Source: Hyphomicrobium sp.
GTDB taxonomy: Bacteria; Pseudomonadota; Alphaproteobacteria; Rhizobiales; Hyphomicrobiaceae
Direction of reading: 5' to 3'
NCBI GenBank assembly: GCA_030148725.1
Contig: JASBSU010000009.1
Location: 124,001-188,000 of the forward strand
Length of the DNA stretch: 64,000 bases
Positions 32,731 through 41,881 of the stretch are shown piece by piece (position 1 is the first letter of the stretch; every line of letters begins with the position of its first letter). The notes under the pieces are model-generated. The model was given only the letters and a program-made list of their open reading frames with translations. It did no database searches and had not been told where the DNA came from. The position numbers were made by a program, and so were the translations under genes.

Positions 32731-33879
32731 TCACTCGATCCTGCGCGTATCGACGATGCGCAATCCGAAACCGTCGAGGCCGACATACACATGCGCCGGC
32801 GAGTTCGTCAGCAGCACCATGTCGCGCACGCCGAGATCCCGCAAAATCTGTGACCCGATGCCGATTTCCACCTGTCGGCGCTCGCGCGAGCTGGCATCAG
32901 GTTTCTTCGGCTGCCCGCGAGCCGCAACCCAATCCGAGATCAGCCGCGGCCGCAGATCGCGGATCAGCACGACGACGCCGCGCCCTTCCTTCTCGATCAT
33001 CCGCAGCGAGCCGGCGATTTGCGCGCTCTCTGCCGTATCGCCGACGCCCAGCACGTCGCTCAGCACATTGACGGCGTGCACGCGCACCAGCACGGGCCCG
33101 GGAGCCGTCAGATCGCCCTTCACCAGCGCCAGATGCTCGGCCGGCTCTACAGTTGTCTCGTAGACATGCAGGTCGAATTTCCCCGCCGCGGTGGAAACGC
33201 CCGTCTTGGCAACCGATCGCACCAGATGATCGTGCTGCAGCCGGTAAGCGATGAGTTCGTCGATCGCGCCGATCTTCAGTCCGTGCCGTTGCGCGAACGT
33301 TACGAGATCCGGCAGGCGCGCCATCGTGCCGTCGTCGTTCATGATCTCGCAGATCACGGCTGCCGGATAAAGACCGGCGAGCCGCGCGAGATCGACGGAG
33401 GCTTCCGTATGGCCCGCGCGGATCAGCACGCCGCCCTCGCGCGCAACAAGCGGGAACACATGCCCCGGCGAGACGATATCCCCCGCGCTCTTGGTCGTAT
33501 CGATCGCAGTCGCGATGGTGCGCGCCCGATCCGCTGCCGAGATGCCGGTCGAGATGCCTTCGCGCGCCTCGATCGACTGGGTGAACGCGGTGCGGTTGCG
33601 CGAGCGGTTGTCGCCCACCATCGCCTGTAATTGCAGTTCGCGCGCACGCGTGCCCGTCAGCGTGAGGCAGATCAGACCGCGTCCATAGCGCGCCATGAAA
33701 TTTACGGCGTCCGGCGTCGCCATCTGCGCGGGAATGACGAGATCACCCTCGTTCTCGCGCTCCTCGGCGTCGACCAGAATGACCATGCGGCCATTGCGCA
33801 TGTCGTCGAGGATCTCTGAGACCGACGACAGACAGCCTTTGCCTTCCGAGATGGCGTATTTGCCAACGTCGTGCGTCAC
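32731..33879 (-). CDS. ribB: 3,4-dihydroxy-2-butanone-4-phosphate synthase with degenerate RibA-like domain
   Basis: A 382-residue fusion. Residues about 15-215 are an intact RibB domain: ILVDAEERENEGDLVIPAQM, then TSISSA-type region GISTGISAADRARTI and GHVFPLVAREGGVLIRAGHT. Residues about 220-382 resemble GTP cyclohydrolase II, but the zinc-binding cysteines are gone: where RibA carries its C-GD-CDC motif this protein has VRVHAVNVLSDVLGVGD, and no cysteine exists in the whole second half. It should make the four-carbon precursor only, like the RibBX proteins of rhizobia; a real RibA must be elsewhere. It overlaps ribE by four bases. Confidence 0.9.
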   Translation of the reverse strand: MTHDVGKYAISEGKGCLSSVSEILDDMRNGRMVILVDAEERENEGDLVIPAQMATPDAVNFMARYGRGLICLTLTGTRARELQLQAMVGDNRSRNRTAFTQSIEAREGISTGISAADRARTIATAIDTTKSAGDIVSPGHVFPLVAREGGVLIRAGHTEASVDLARLAGLYPAAVICEIMNDDGTMARLPDLVTFAQRHGLKIGAIDELIAYRLQHDHLVRSVAKTGVSTAAGKFDLHVYETTVEPAEHLALVKGDLTAPGPVLVRVHAVNVLSDVLGVGDTAESAQIAGSLRMIEKEGRGVVVLIRDLRPRLISDWVAARGQPKKPDASSRERRQVEIGIGSQILRDLGVRDMVLLTNSPAHVYVGLDGFGLRIVDTRRIE

Positions 33880-34469
33880 GGACGAAACTCCAGGAGTCGC
33901 GCGATGTACCGCGCGAAGAGATCAACCTCGAGGTTGACCAATTGCCCGGGGGTTTTCGCGCCCCAGGTCGTCACCGTCAAGGTGTGCGGAATGATGTTGA
34001 CCCCGAACCGCCTGTCGCTGACCTCGTTCACGGTCAAGGACACCCCATCAAGGCAGACAGAGCCCTTTGGAGCGATATAGGGCGCCAAGTGATCCGGCAC
34101 CTCGAATGCGAAGCGCCGGCTTTCTCCATCCGGTACGATGTCCACGATACGGGCCAACCCGTCGATGTGCCCGGTCACCAGATGCCCGCCCAGCTCTTGG
34201 CCAAGGCGCAAGGCCTGCTCCAGATTGATTTTGTGCCCCGGCTCCCAAGCCCCGAGCGTCGTCTTGCCGCGCGTCTCGTTCGACACATCGACCGTGAACA
34301 GCGCGCCGGGACCATCCGTCCGAATGGTCGTCATCGTCAAGCAGCACCCGTTGCACGCCATCGACCCGCCGACCTCCAGGCGGTCTGCCGGCATATGTGT
34401 GCGAATGGTGAAGCTCCCGTCCGTGCGGGACACCACCTCGCCGATATCGGTAACGATGCCGGTGAACAT
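33876..34469 (-). CDS. ribE: riboflavin synthase alpha chain
   Basis: A 197-residue enzyme that dismutates two 6,7-dimethyl-8-ribityllumazine molecules to riboflavin. The two repeated lumazine-binding halves are visible: MFTGIVTDIGEV at the start of the first, and GGHLVTGHIDGLARI plus GSVCLDGVSLTVNEV in the second. Length is normal. It starts 12 bases after ribD and overlaps the next gene by four bases, within the riboflavin operon. Confidence 0.95.
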   Translation of the reverse strand: MFTGIVTDIGEVVSRTDGSFTIRTHMPADRLEVGGSMACNGCCLTMTTIRTDGPGALFTVDVSNETRGKTTLGAWEPGHKINLEQALRLGQELGGHLVTGHIDGLARIVDIVPDGESRRFAFEVPDHLAPYIAPKGSVCLDGVSLTVNEVSDRRFGVNIIPHTLTVTTWGAKTPGQLVNLEVDLFARYIARLLEFRP

Positions 34470-34481
34470 TGCGGCTGCCTC

Positions 34482-35636
34482 CTAAGGTTTCTCTTCCGTC
34501 TGCGAACGACGAGTGCCGCGTGTCCATTTCCGGCGCAGGACAAGCATATCGTCATTCCCGAACGTTCGCCGATCGTAAACATCGAAATCCGAAGTCGAGA
34601 CGTAGCGGCCGACGTCCGAGATCGCACTGACGGGCGATGTCTCCGCACCATCTGCACCGCGAGCATGGAACAGCACGACCTCATCGACGAGCCCCGCATG
34701 CGAGAACGCACTCCAGGTTGCCGGACCTCCTTCGATAAGCAAGCGTGTGATGCCACGCGCCACGAGGGCCTCCAGCACCGCAGGCAGCCAGAACTCGCCA
34801 CCCACGAGGCGCGTCGGTACGATTTGAGCACCCATCGCCGCAAGCTCTCCGCCGTCTGTGCTCTCTGGACAGACGACCCAGAGCGGATGCACGCGCGCTG
34901 TTTGAGCCAGCTTCGTTTCCGCAAGCCCCTTGAGATCGCGAGCCAGCAGCACGCGCACCGGCGACCGCGCCTCGAGCCCCGGCAGCCGGCACGTCAGCAG
35001 CGGGTTATCGTCGAGAACCGTACGCCGGCCGACGAGGATCGCATCCGACCGCGCCCGCAACAGATGGCCCGCCGCTCGCGCGCCTTCTCCGGTGACCCAT
35101 GCTGGCTTGCCCGCATGCCCGCGCGGCACGCCACCGTCGCCGTCGAGAGCCATCTTCAACGTCACCAGCGGCCGTCGCTCGGTGACGCGCAGGATGTGCC
35201 CCGCCGTTACCCACTGTGCCGCCTCAGCCAGAACGCCACGCTCGACCGAAAGACCCGCCTGCCGCAACCGGTCGAGGCCCCGACCGGCGACACGCGGATC
35301 CGGATCCTCGATCGCGCACACCGCACGCGTCAGGCCCGCTTTGACGATGGCATCCGCACATGGCGGCGTCACGCCGTAGTGCGAACAGGGCTCCAGCGTC
35401 ACGTAAATCGTAGCACCGCGCGCACGTTCCCGGGCGGCGGCGATGGCTTGCGGCTCTGCATGTGGTCGTCCACCCGGCGCCGTACAACCGCGCGCAATCA
35501 CTTCGCCGGTCCGCTCGTCGGCGATCACGGCGCCGACGGCTGGATTGGGAGAAGTCCGCCCAAGTCCGCGCGTGGCGAGCCGCAACGCCATCTGCATCAT
35601 CTGGACGTCGAAGCCGCTACGCTCGGCCAGCTTCAT
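34482..35636 (-). CDS. ribD: bifunctional riboflavin deaminase/reductase RibD
   Basis: A 384-residue enzyme performing the second and third steps of riboflavin synthesis. The N-terminal deaminase has the zinc motifs GRPHAEPQAI and LEPCSHYGVTPPCADAI (about 58-95). The C-terminal reductase (about 155-375) has VTLKMALDGDGGVP and the NADPH-site LLIEGGPATWSAF. The gene starts two bases after nrdR ends. It ends with a basic tail. Confidence 0.95.
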   Translation of the reverse strand: MKLAERSGFDVQMMQMALRLATRGLGRTSPNPAVGAVIADERTGEVIARGCTAPGGRPHAEPQAIAAARERARGATIYVTLEPCSHYGVTPPCADAIVKAGLTRAVCAIEDPDPRVAGRGLDRLRQAGLSVERGVLAEAAQWVTAGHILRVTERRPLVTLKMALDGDGGVPRGHAGKPAWVTGEGARAAGHLLRARSDAILVGRRTVLDDNPLLTCRLPGLEARSPVRVLLARDLKGLAETKLAQTARVHPLWVVCPESTDGGELAAMGAQIVPTRLVGGEFWLPAVLEALVARGITRLLIEGGPATWSAFSHAGLVDEVVLFHARGADGAETSPVSAISDVGRYVSTSDFDVYDRRTFGNDDMLVLRRKWTRGTRRSQTEEKP

Positions 35637-35638
35637 CT

Positions 35639-36163
35639 TCAGTGCTTCTTCAGCGCTGCAGCGTCCGAGACCGCAGTGTCGAACGTCATATGCGTTTCGT
35701 GCACGCCAACCGGATCGGTTGCGATCTCACCGAGTACCTCATGGAAGTCGGCGGCTTCGCGGAAGTCGCGATAAACCGATGCGAAGCGCACATAGGCGAC
35801 AGGATCGAGCCCGCGCAGCGCCTCCATCACGAGCCCGCCGATGGTCGAGGAAGCGACCTCGCTCTCGCCGGCGCTTTCGAGCTGGCGCACCAGCCCCGAC
35901 ACCATACGTTCCACGCGCTCCTGATCGATCGGCCGCTTGCGGAGTGCGACCTCGACGGAGCGGACGAGCTTGTCGCGGTCGAACGGAACCTTGCGGCCCG
36001 AACGCTTGACGACAGTCAGCTCACGCAACTGCACCCGCTCGAAGGTCGTGAAGCGGCCGCCGCAGTCCGGACAGATACGCCGACGACGGATGGCGGCGTT
36101 CTCCTCCGTCGGGCGACTGTCCTTGACCTGCGTATTCTCGCCGGCGCAATACGGGCAGCGCAT
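35639..36163 (-). CDS. nrdR: transcriptional repressor NrdR
   Basis: A 174-residue nucleotide-sensing repressor of ribonucleotide reductase genes. The zinc ribbon [17 protein letters not shown] with [15 protein letters not shown] lies at residues 1-44 and the ATP-cone at about 47-137. AAGGAG precedes the ATG at 36163. It heads the riboflavin cluster. The class II reductase gene nrdJ at 48297 is an obvious possible target, though no clear NrdR box was seen ahead of it. The C-terminal extension after the ATP-cone is usual for alphaproteobacteria. Confidence 0.95.
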   Translation of the reverse strand: MRCPYCAGENTQVKDSRPTEENAAIRRRRICPDCGGRFTTFERVQLRELTVVKRSGRKVPFDRDKLVRSVEVALRKRPIDQERVERMVSGLVRQLESAGESEVASSTIGGLVMEALRGLDPVAYVRFASVYRDFREAADFHEVLGEIATDPVGVHETHMTFDTAVSDAAALKKH

Positions 36164-36292
36164 GGCGCGACACTCCTTGTATTTTTTATCGAGGCTTGTT
36201 GATGCCGATGCCGCCGGCTCCAGCTTCAAGTCGTAGCCGGATTCCGGTGCAGTTGAAATCTCTGCCGCCAATTGGCTGTGCGCGACGACCGT

Positions 36293-36727
36293 TCAAGATC
36301 CACCCGGTTGTTTTTCCTTAGCCTCGAACGCTGCGCGCGCCTGTATCACCTCGTCGAGGTTCTCCTCCGCCCAGTTTCCGAGCTGGCGCGTCAGATCGGA
36401 CAAAGATTGCCCAAGCGCGGTCAGTTCGTATTCGACCCGTGGCGGCACTTCCTGGTGGTCTATCCTATGGACGAGCCCGTTGCGCTCTAGCTCCCTCAGG
36501 GTCTGCGTCAACATCTTCTGCGAGACGCCGCCGATGAGCCGCATGAGATCGCCATTGCGCATCCGGCCGTCGCGCAAGGCGGGCAGGAGCAGCAGCGTCC
36601 ACTTATCAGCGATGAGTTCCAAAATCGCGCGCGATGGACATGCCTGAGCATAGACGCTCGTCGGCTCTGGCTCCGGACCAGAGCGCGAGCCAAAGATACC
36701 GCGGCCGAGCACGAGCTTGCTGACCAA
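36293..36727 (-). CDS. HxlR-family transcriptional regulator
   Basis: A 144-residue winged-helix regulator. The typical opening CPSRAILELIADKWTLLLLP is followed by the recognition helix region LMRLIGGVSQKMLTQTLREL and the wing PPRVEYELTALGQSLS. No ATG lies near the domain start; I choose a TTG at 36727 because GGAG lies eight bases upstream. Many HxlR proteins sense redox-active electrophiles through the N-terminal cysteine, here Cys in AQACPSRA. It is divergent from a flavodoxin-fold oxidoreductase, a classic regulator-target pair. Confidence 0.83.
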   Translation of the reverse strand: MVSKLVLGRGIFGSRSGPEPEPTSVYAQACPSRAILELIADKWTLLLLPALRDGRMRNGDLMRLIGGVSQKMLTQTLRELERNGLVHRIDHQEVPPRVEYELTALGQSLSDLTRQLGNWAEENLDEVIQARAAFEAKEKQPGGS

Positions 36728-36835
36728 GAGAGCTACTCCACGTCGCAGATAGTTACCAAAAGGTGCGTACTTTACCGCTAGTTCCCACAACGTATATCGG
36801 CAGGGAGGTTGGATCAACAAACCGGAGCAGGTGTC

Positions 36836-37438
36836 ATGGCTGGAATTGCAATCGTCTATCACTCGGGATTTGGCCATACGGCCGTTGTCGCCGAGCACGT
36901 CGCCAAGGGTGCGGCGGCGGTCTCAGGTACCACTGTCCGGTTGTTCAAGGCTGAGGAATTGTCCTCCCCTGACAGCGGCCCGTGGGCGGAGCTTGAAGCG
37001 GCCGACGCCATCATCTTCGGCACGCCGACCTACATGGGATCGGCATCGGCGGGCATGAAGCAGTTCATGGATGCCTCATCCAAGGTCTGGTACGCGCGCG
37101 GCTGGAAAGACAAGATCGCCGCCGGCTTCACCAACTCCGCCAGCCAGTCGGGTGACAAGCTTTCGACCCTCGAGCAGCTTGCGGTCTTCGCCGCTCAGCA
37201 CGGTATGATCTGGGCTGGCAACAGCATGCTCCCCGGCAACAATTCAAGCAAAGGTTCGCCAGATGACGATAACCGCCTCGGCGCGTTTCTTGGTCTGATG
37301 ACGCAATCCAACGCCGACGAGCCGGCTGAGTTGGCGCCGCCCAAGAGCGACCGCCGCACCGCGGAACTGTTCGGCCGACGCATCGCCGAGGTCGCCAGCC
37401 GCTGGGCCGGCGGAGCGACGCAGCAGCGCGCCGCCTAG
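36836..37438 (+). CDS. flavodoxin-fold NAD(P)H oxidoreductase (WrbA-like)
   Basis: A 200-residue FMN-binding protein. The phosphate-binding loop HSGFGHTAVVAEHVAKGA and the FMN-ring loop GTPTYMGSASAGMKQFMD are clear, followed by FTNSASQSGDKLSTLEQL. Relatives reduce quinones or other electrophiles by two electrons. GGAG lies eight bases before the ATG. The divergent HxlR gene across about 108 bases probably represses it until oxidative or electrophile stress. Family membership is firm; the quinone substrate is inferred from relatives. Confidence 0.85.
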   Translation: MAGIAIVYHSGFGHTAVVAEHVAKGAAAVSGTTVRLFKAEELSSPDSGPWAELEAADAIIFGTPTYMGSASAGMKQFMDASSKVWYARGWKDKIAAGFTNSASQSGDKLSTLEQLAVFAAQHGMIWAGNSMLPGNNSSKGSPDDDNRLGAFLGLMTQSNADEPAELAPPKSDRRTAELFGRRIAEVASRWAGGATQQRAA

Positions 37439-37459
37439 TATCCCCGTCGCCAACGAAAA

Positions 37460-37490
37460 AGCCGGCCGCGGAGCAATCCGCAGGCCGGCT
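37460..37490. terminator. bidirectional intrinsic terminator (oxidoreductase / glyA)
   Basis: GCCGGCC with GGCCGGC plus inner GCGGA/TCCGC pairs around a GCAA loop form a long stem. On the minus strand it is followed by TTTTT, closing glyA; on the plus strand by TTCTATTTT, closing the oxidoreductase gene. Confidence 0.9.
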
Positions 37491-37509
37491 TCTATTTTGC
37501 GTCCGACGA

Positions 37510-38805
37510 TCAGTAGATCGGGAAGCGGTTGCACAGCGCGATAGCCTGCGCCTTCACCTTCTCCTCGACCGCGCCGTTGCCGGCCTCGCCGTTCTTGGCG
37601 AGCCCATCCAGCACTTCCGAGATCATGCGGCCGATCTCCTGGAACTCGGCGACGCCGAACCCGCGCGTCGTTCCGGCCGGTGCGCCGAGACGGATGCCCG
37701 ACGTCACCATCGGCTTCTCCGGATCGAAAGGCACGCCGTTCTTGTTGGTCGTGATGTGCGCGCGGCCCAGCGCCTTCTCGGAGATGTTGCCCGTCAGCTT
37801 CTTCGGGCGCAGATCGAGAAGGATGAGATGCGTGTCGGTTCCGCCGGACACGAGCGCGAAGCCGGAGTTCACCAGCACTTCGCCCATCGCCTTTGCGTTC
37901 TCGATGACGTTCTTCGCGTAGAGCTTGAACTCCGGACGAAGGGCCTCGCCGAACGCCACGGCCTTGCCGGCGATTGCATGCATCAGCGGACCGCCCTGGA
38001 TTCCGGGGAAGATCGCCGAGTTGATCTTCTTCGCGATGTCCTCGTCGTTCGTCAGGATCATGCCTCCGCGCGGACCGCGCAGCGTCTTGTGCGTCGTCGT
38101 GGTGACGACGTGCGCATGCGGGAACGGGCTCGGATGCTGGCCACCGGCGACGAGACCGGCGAAGTGCGCCATGTCCACCATCAGGTACGCGCCGACCTCA
38201 TTGGCGACGGCACGGAACTCGGCGAAGTCGATGTGGCGCGGATAGGCCGAGCCGCCGGCAATGATGATGCGAGGCTTGTGCTCGACGGCAAGCTTATAGA
38301 CCTCTTCCATGTCGATCCGGTGCGTGTCGGGACGCACCTGGTACGAAACGGGCTTGAACCACTTGCCGGACTGGTTGACCGGCGAGCCGTGCGTGAGATG
38401 GCCACCATGCGCAAGGCTGAGGCCGAGGATCGTGTCACCCGGCTGAGCAAGCGCGTTGAACACGCCCTGGTTCGCCTGGCTGCCCGAGTTTGGCTGCACG
38501 TTGGCAAAGCCGCAGTTGAACAACTTCTTGGCGCGATCGATCGCGAGTTGCTCGGCGACGTCTACGTACTGGCAACCGCCATAGTAACGCTTGCCGGGAT
38601 AACCTTCGGCGTACTTGTTCGTCAGCACGCTGCCGGCGGCCTCGAGCACGGCCTTGGAGACGATGTTCTCGGAGGCGATCAGCTCGATCTCGTGCTGCTG
38701 ACGACCCAGCTCCTTCTTGATCGCATCAGCGATCTCGGGATCGCTCTCGCTCAGGGTGGCGGAGAAAAAACCGCTCTTCGAGGGCTCAGCCTTGGCGTTC
38801 AACAT
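37510..38805 (-). CDS. glyA: serine hydroxymethyltransferase
   Basis: A 431-residue PLP enzyme interconverting serine and glycine with one-carbon transfer to tetrahydrofolate. In serine-cycle methylotrophs it is the entry of C1 units into assimilation. Landmarks are [38 protein letters not shown], and [19 protein letters not shown] containing the PLP lysine. Length is normal. It is monocistronic with a terminator after it and an upstream hairpin at 38871-38886. Confidence 0.97.
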   Translation of the reverse strand: MLNAKAEPSKSGFFSATLSESDPEIADAIKKELGRQQHEIELIASENIVSKAVLEAAGSVLTNKYAEGYPGKRYYGGCQYVDVAEQLAIDRAKKLFNCGFANVQPNSGSQANQGVFNALAQPGDTILGLSLAHGGHLTHGSPVNQSGKWFKPVSYQVRPDTHRIDMEEVYKLAVEHKPRIIIAGGSAYPRHIDFAEFRAVANEVGAYLMVDMAHFAGLVAGGQHPSPFPHAHVVTTTTHKTLRGPRGGMILTNDEDIAKKINSAIFPGIQGGPLMHAIAGKAVAFGEALRPEFKLYAKNVIENAKAMGEVLVNSGFALVSGGTDTHLILLDLRPKKLTGNISEKALGRAHITTNKNGVPFDPEKPMVTSGIRLGAPAGTTRGFGVAEFQEIGRMISEVLDGLAKNGEAGNGAVEEKVKAQAIALCNRFPIY

Positions 38806-38870
38806 TCTTGGTTATCCTTGGTTCTCGGGCGAATGAATGGGTCTGTGCGGCGCTGTGGCGGTTCGCAAGC

Positions 38871-38886
38871 TCCTACCATAGTAGGA
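38871..38886. promoter_or_regulatory. inverted repeat upstream of glyA
   Basis: TCCTAC-CATA-GTAGGA is a perfect six-base inverted repeat 66 bases before the glyA start. It could be an operator or leader hairpin. No known regulator motif is matched. Confidence 0.3.
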
Positions 38887-39016
38887 GGGCGCCGCGCCGG
38901 TCTCAACCCGTACTGCGTATTGCGCCTTCCAACCAGAGGCTTTTTGGGGGTGCGCCGAAGCGCGGCGGGTAGTGCCGGAGGGTAGGTTTTTCCGCCGCGT
39001 GCCGGGTAGGCGGATG

Positions 39017-40252
39017 CTACTCCGCCGCCAGACGCACGTACTCGCCCTTGGCCACCGGACAAGCCTGCCAAAGCTCTGTCAGAGCCGTGACCAGCTGCTC
39101 AACCTGAGCCGCATTGTGCACGGGCGAAGGCGTCAGCCGGATACGCTCGGTGCCCCGCGGTACGGTCGGATAATTGATCGGCTGAGCATAGATCGCATAG
39201 TGCTCCAGCAGCGCATCCGTCACCGCCTTGCAGTGCACCGGGTCGCCGATGGCGACGGGCACGATGTGGCTGGGCGACTGCATGACCGGCAGACCTGCCT
39301 CGGTGAGGCGGCTCTTGACCTCGGCAGCACGCTCCTGCAGCTGCTGGCGCTCGATCGTGCTCGACTTGAGGTGGCGGATGCTGGCCAGCGCACCCGCTGC
39401 CAGCGTCGGAGCGAGCGAGGTCGTGAAGATGAAACCGGCAGCGTAGGAGCGGATCGCATCGCAGCAATCGCGCGAAGCAGCGATATAGCCGCCCATCACG
39501 CCGAAGCCCTTGGCCAGCGTGCCATTGATGATGTCGACGCGGTGCATGACGTTGTCGCGCTCGGCGATGCCACCACCGCGCGGGCCGTAAAGGCCAACGG
39601 CGTGCACCTCGTCGAGATAGGTCAGCGCGCCGTACTTGTCGGCGAGATCGCAGATCGCAGCGATGGGAGAGATATGCCCGTCCATCGAAGAGACGCTCTC
39701 GAACGCGATGATCTTCGGAGTTGCGCGGTCGTACTGCTTGAGCTGCGCTTCGAGGTCTTCGATGTCGTTGTGACGGAAGATGTGCTTCGGCCCGCGACCA
39801 TGGCGGATGCCAGCGATCATCGAAGCGTGGTTTTTCTCGTCCGAGAAAATGACAGGACCCGGCAGCAGCTGCGCCATCGTCGCCAGCGTGGAGTCGTTTG
39901 CGACATAGGCCGAGGTAAACAGCAGCGCCGCGTCCTTGCCATGCAGGTCGGCAAGCTCGTCCTCGAGCTGCACGTGATAATGCGTCGTGCCGGAGATGTT
40001 GCGGGTGCCGCCCGAGCCGGCGCCGACCGTATCGATCGCCTCGTGCATCGCCGCGAGAACGGTTGGGTGCTGGCCCATGCCCAGGTAGTCGTTGGAGCAC
40101 CAGACGGTGATCGGACGTCCCTGATCGGAATTGTCGAAATGATCGGCCGCAGGATACGCGCCACGACGGCGCTTCAGGTCCGCGAACACGCGGTAGCGTC
40201 CCTCGCGTCGAACGGCGTTGAGCGCATCCCTGAACTGCTTTGCGTAATCCAT
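39017..40252 (-). CDS. hemA: 5-aminolevulinate synthase
   Basis: A 411-residue PLP enzyme making 5-aminolevulinate from glycine and succinyl-CoA, the alphaproteobacterial entry into haem, B12 and bacteriochlorophyll synthesis. Landmarks are [51 protein letters not shown] and [14 protein letters not shown] with the PLP lysine. It lies next to glyA, which supplies glycine, but is separated by about 210 bases. A FixK/FNR-like box lies upstream at 40383-40396. Confidence 0.97.
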   Translation of the reverse strand: MDYAKQFRDALNAVRREGRYRVFADLKRRRGAYPAADHFDNSDQGRPITVWCSNDYLGMGQHPTVLAAMHEAIDTVGAGSGGTRNISGTTHYHVQLEDELADLHGKDAALLFTSAYVANDSTLATMAQLLPGPVIFSDEKNHASMIAGIRHGRGPKHIFRHNDIEDLEAQLKQYDRATPKIIAFESVSSMDGHISPIAAICDLADKYGALTYLDEVHAVGLYGPRGGGIAERDNVMHRVDIINGTLAKGFGVMGGYIAASRDCCDAIRSYAAGFIFTTSLAPTLAAGALASIRHLKSSTIERQQLQERAAEVKSRLTEAGLPVMQSPSHIVPVAIGDPVHCKAVTDALLEHYAIYAQPINYPTVPRGTERIRLTPSPVHNAAQVEQLVTALTELWQACPVAKGEYVRLAAE

Positions 40253-40382
40253 CAGGCGACTTTCACTCCCCTAGGCATTTTTTCCGCTTTATATCGCCTG
40301 CCGGGCCTCGGCGAGCAACGTGTCTATTGTCGCGCTGCCAATCAAGATCTCGGCAAGACTATCTGAGCATCGCCCTGCGGCC

Positions 40383-40396
40383 TTGATGTCGGTCAA
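40383..40396 (-). promoter_or_regulatory. FixK/FNR-type box upstream of hemA
   Basis: TTGATGTCGGTCAA matches the TTGAT-N4-ATCAA consensus with one mismatch. It lies about 130 bases before hemA, a gene known to be under FixK or FnrL control in other alphaproteobacteria. Its distance from the unknown start site is not testable here. Confidence 0.4.
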
Positions 40397-40413
40397 CCAT
40401 GTTAGCGCGACAT

Positions 40414-41664
40414 CTAATACGCGGCGGCAACCTCGCCCACCCCATCCTTTAGGTAAAGATCCGGGCGGAATTGGATAACGCCATCCGGTGTAGCCCAGGC
40501 GGTGAGATACGCGAAGTAAAGCGGAACCGGCTTTTTCAGCCGCACCATCTTCGTCTCGCCCGTCTCTTTGAGGTGCGCCACCTGCTCCGCCGTCCCCTGT
40601 CCCGCCAACAACCAAACCGCGAGCTGGTCGATATTTTGCACCCGCACACATCCCGAGCTAGCAGCTCGGAAATTACGTCCGAAGAGAGATTCCTTCGGAC
40701 TGTCGTGCATATAGACCGAGCTCGAATTGGCGAAGTTGATTTTCAGGAACCCGAGCGGGTTTTCTTTTCCCGCCGCCTGACGATAGGAGAGCGAGAGCGG
40801 ACGCGAGGAACTCCAGTCGATCGACTCCGGATCGAGCTTCTTGCCGCCCTCGTAGGCGTCGATCCCAAACTTCAGCAGCACGTTGCCGCCCGCCTTCTGC
40901 ATGTCGCGCCCTTTCGGCACGAGGTCCTCTCGGATCACGGTCGGCGGCAGCGTCCACATCGGGTTGAAGGACAGGTCGGTGATCGTGGATCGCAACAACG
41001 GCGTCGGCCGATCCGGCTTCCCAACGACACCCGAGTGCCGCGAGACGACGGCGTTGTTTTCCACGGCCTCGACCTGCGCTGCGGGGATATTCACGATCAC
41101 GTAGCGCTTCGCGACGATCTTCGTGAGATCGTTGAGCCGCTCCAGATTCGCCTTGAGCTGCGCGAGCCGCACCTCCGAGGGCACGTTGAGCGCCGCCAGC
41201 GTACGTTTGTCGACGACGCCCGTCGGCGCTAGGCCGTTGGACGCCTGGAACCGCTTGACGGCCGTGTCGAGGTCGGAGCCGAAGTGCTCCGGGTAGCTCG
41301 TCTCCGAAGTGAGGTCGCCCGAGCGCATCAGCCGGGTCCGCAGAACCGCCACCGCGGGATCGGACGCTCCAGGCTCGAGTTCCACATCCGGAACCAACGG
41401 GAACCCGCCGCGCGCCACGATCTCCTCGTAGCGGGCGATGGCCGCCTTGGTCGGCGCGATATTGGCCTTCGAGGCCGTCGGGTAGCCCTTGGGTGGGTTT
41501 GCCTGCCATTCGCGGATGAAACTGCGATCGTAGCTGCGGTTGACCTCGCCTGGACCTTCGCCGACAGGCCCGAACCGCAGAAAATCCTGCGCGAAGCTCG
41601 GTGCTCCGCCAGCCACGACCATGACTGCCACTGCCGTGGCAACGGCCGCCCATTTCCCCCGCAT
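40414..41664 (-). CDS. L,D-transpeptidase, LdtP-like (YkuD domain)
   Basis: A 416-residue exported enzyme with a signal peptide (AVATAVAVMVVAGGAPSFA), a peptidoglycan-binding-like region (about 120-165, LDTAVKRFQASNGLAPTG) and a YkuD catalytic domain (about 190-370). The catalytic motif is YMHDSPKESLFGRNFRAASS followed by GCVRVQN. It builds 3-3 peptidoglycan crosslinks. GGAGG lies nine bases before the ATG. The MarR-family gene upstream resembles LdtR, which in Liberibacter and Sinorhizobium activates ldtP, so the two probably form that known regulator-target pair. Confidence 0.85.
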   Translation of the reverse strand: MRGKWAAVATAVAVMVVAGGAPSFAQDFLRFGPVGEGPGEVNRSYDRSFIREWQANPPKGYPTASKANIAPTKAAIARYEEIVARGGFPLVPDVELEPGASDPAVAVLRTRLMRSGDLTSETSYPEHFGSDLDTAVKRFQASNGLAPTGVVDKRTLAALNVPSEVRLAQLKANLERLNDLTKIVAKRYVIVNIPAAQVEAVENNAVVSRHSGVVGKPDRPTPLLRSTITDLSFNPMWTLPPTVIREDLVPKGRDMQKAGGNVLLKFGIDAYEGGKKLDPESIDWSSSRPLSLSYRQAAGKENPLGFLKINFANSSSVYMHDSPKESLFGRNFRAASSGCVRVQNIDQLAVWLLAGQGTAEQVAHLKETGETKMVRLKKPVPLYFAYLTAWATPDGVIQFRPDLYLKDGVGEVAAAY

Positions 41665-41825
41665 CACGTCAGCCCTCCCGTCTTGCGCAACGGTTATCGA
41701 CGTCTGGCGCCCCGCGCACCCCAAGGCTCGGACACTTCGAGGTTATTCGCAGATCGTAGAAAATCGAAGGTAAGCCGGAGGCTACCCCTAACGCAAGCGG
41801 GCTTGGACTGCGTTCAAACGCAAAG

Positions 41826-41852
41826 AAGAGCCGCGGCATTGCCACGGCTCTT
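41826..41852 (-). terminator. intrinsic terminator after ldtR-like gene
   Basis: AAGAGCCG pairs with CGGCTCTT, with an inner GGC/GCC pair. On the minus strand it is followed by TTCTTTG. It separates the MarR gene from the transpeptidase gene. Confidence 0.7.
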
Positions 41853-41881
41853 CCATTGGGGCTGCAGTGAAATCTTTGAGA

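Noticed and set aside
33942-35774. 610-residue plus-strand frame across ribE and ribD
   Set aside because: Antisense to two certain riboflavin genes; Arg/His/Pro-rich with no motif.
36728-36835. Specific HxlR operator
   Set aside because: The gap has loose symmetry around AAAGGTGCGTACTTT, but arms are too short and imperfect to claim.
38972-40366. 464-residue plus-strand frame opposite hemA
   Set aside because: Antisense shadow of 5-aminolevulinate synthase.
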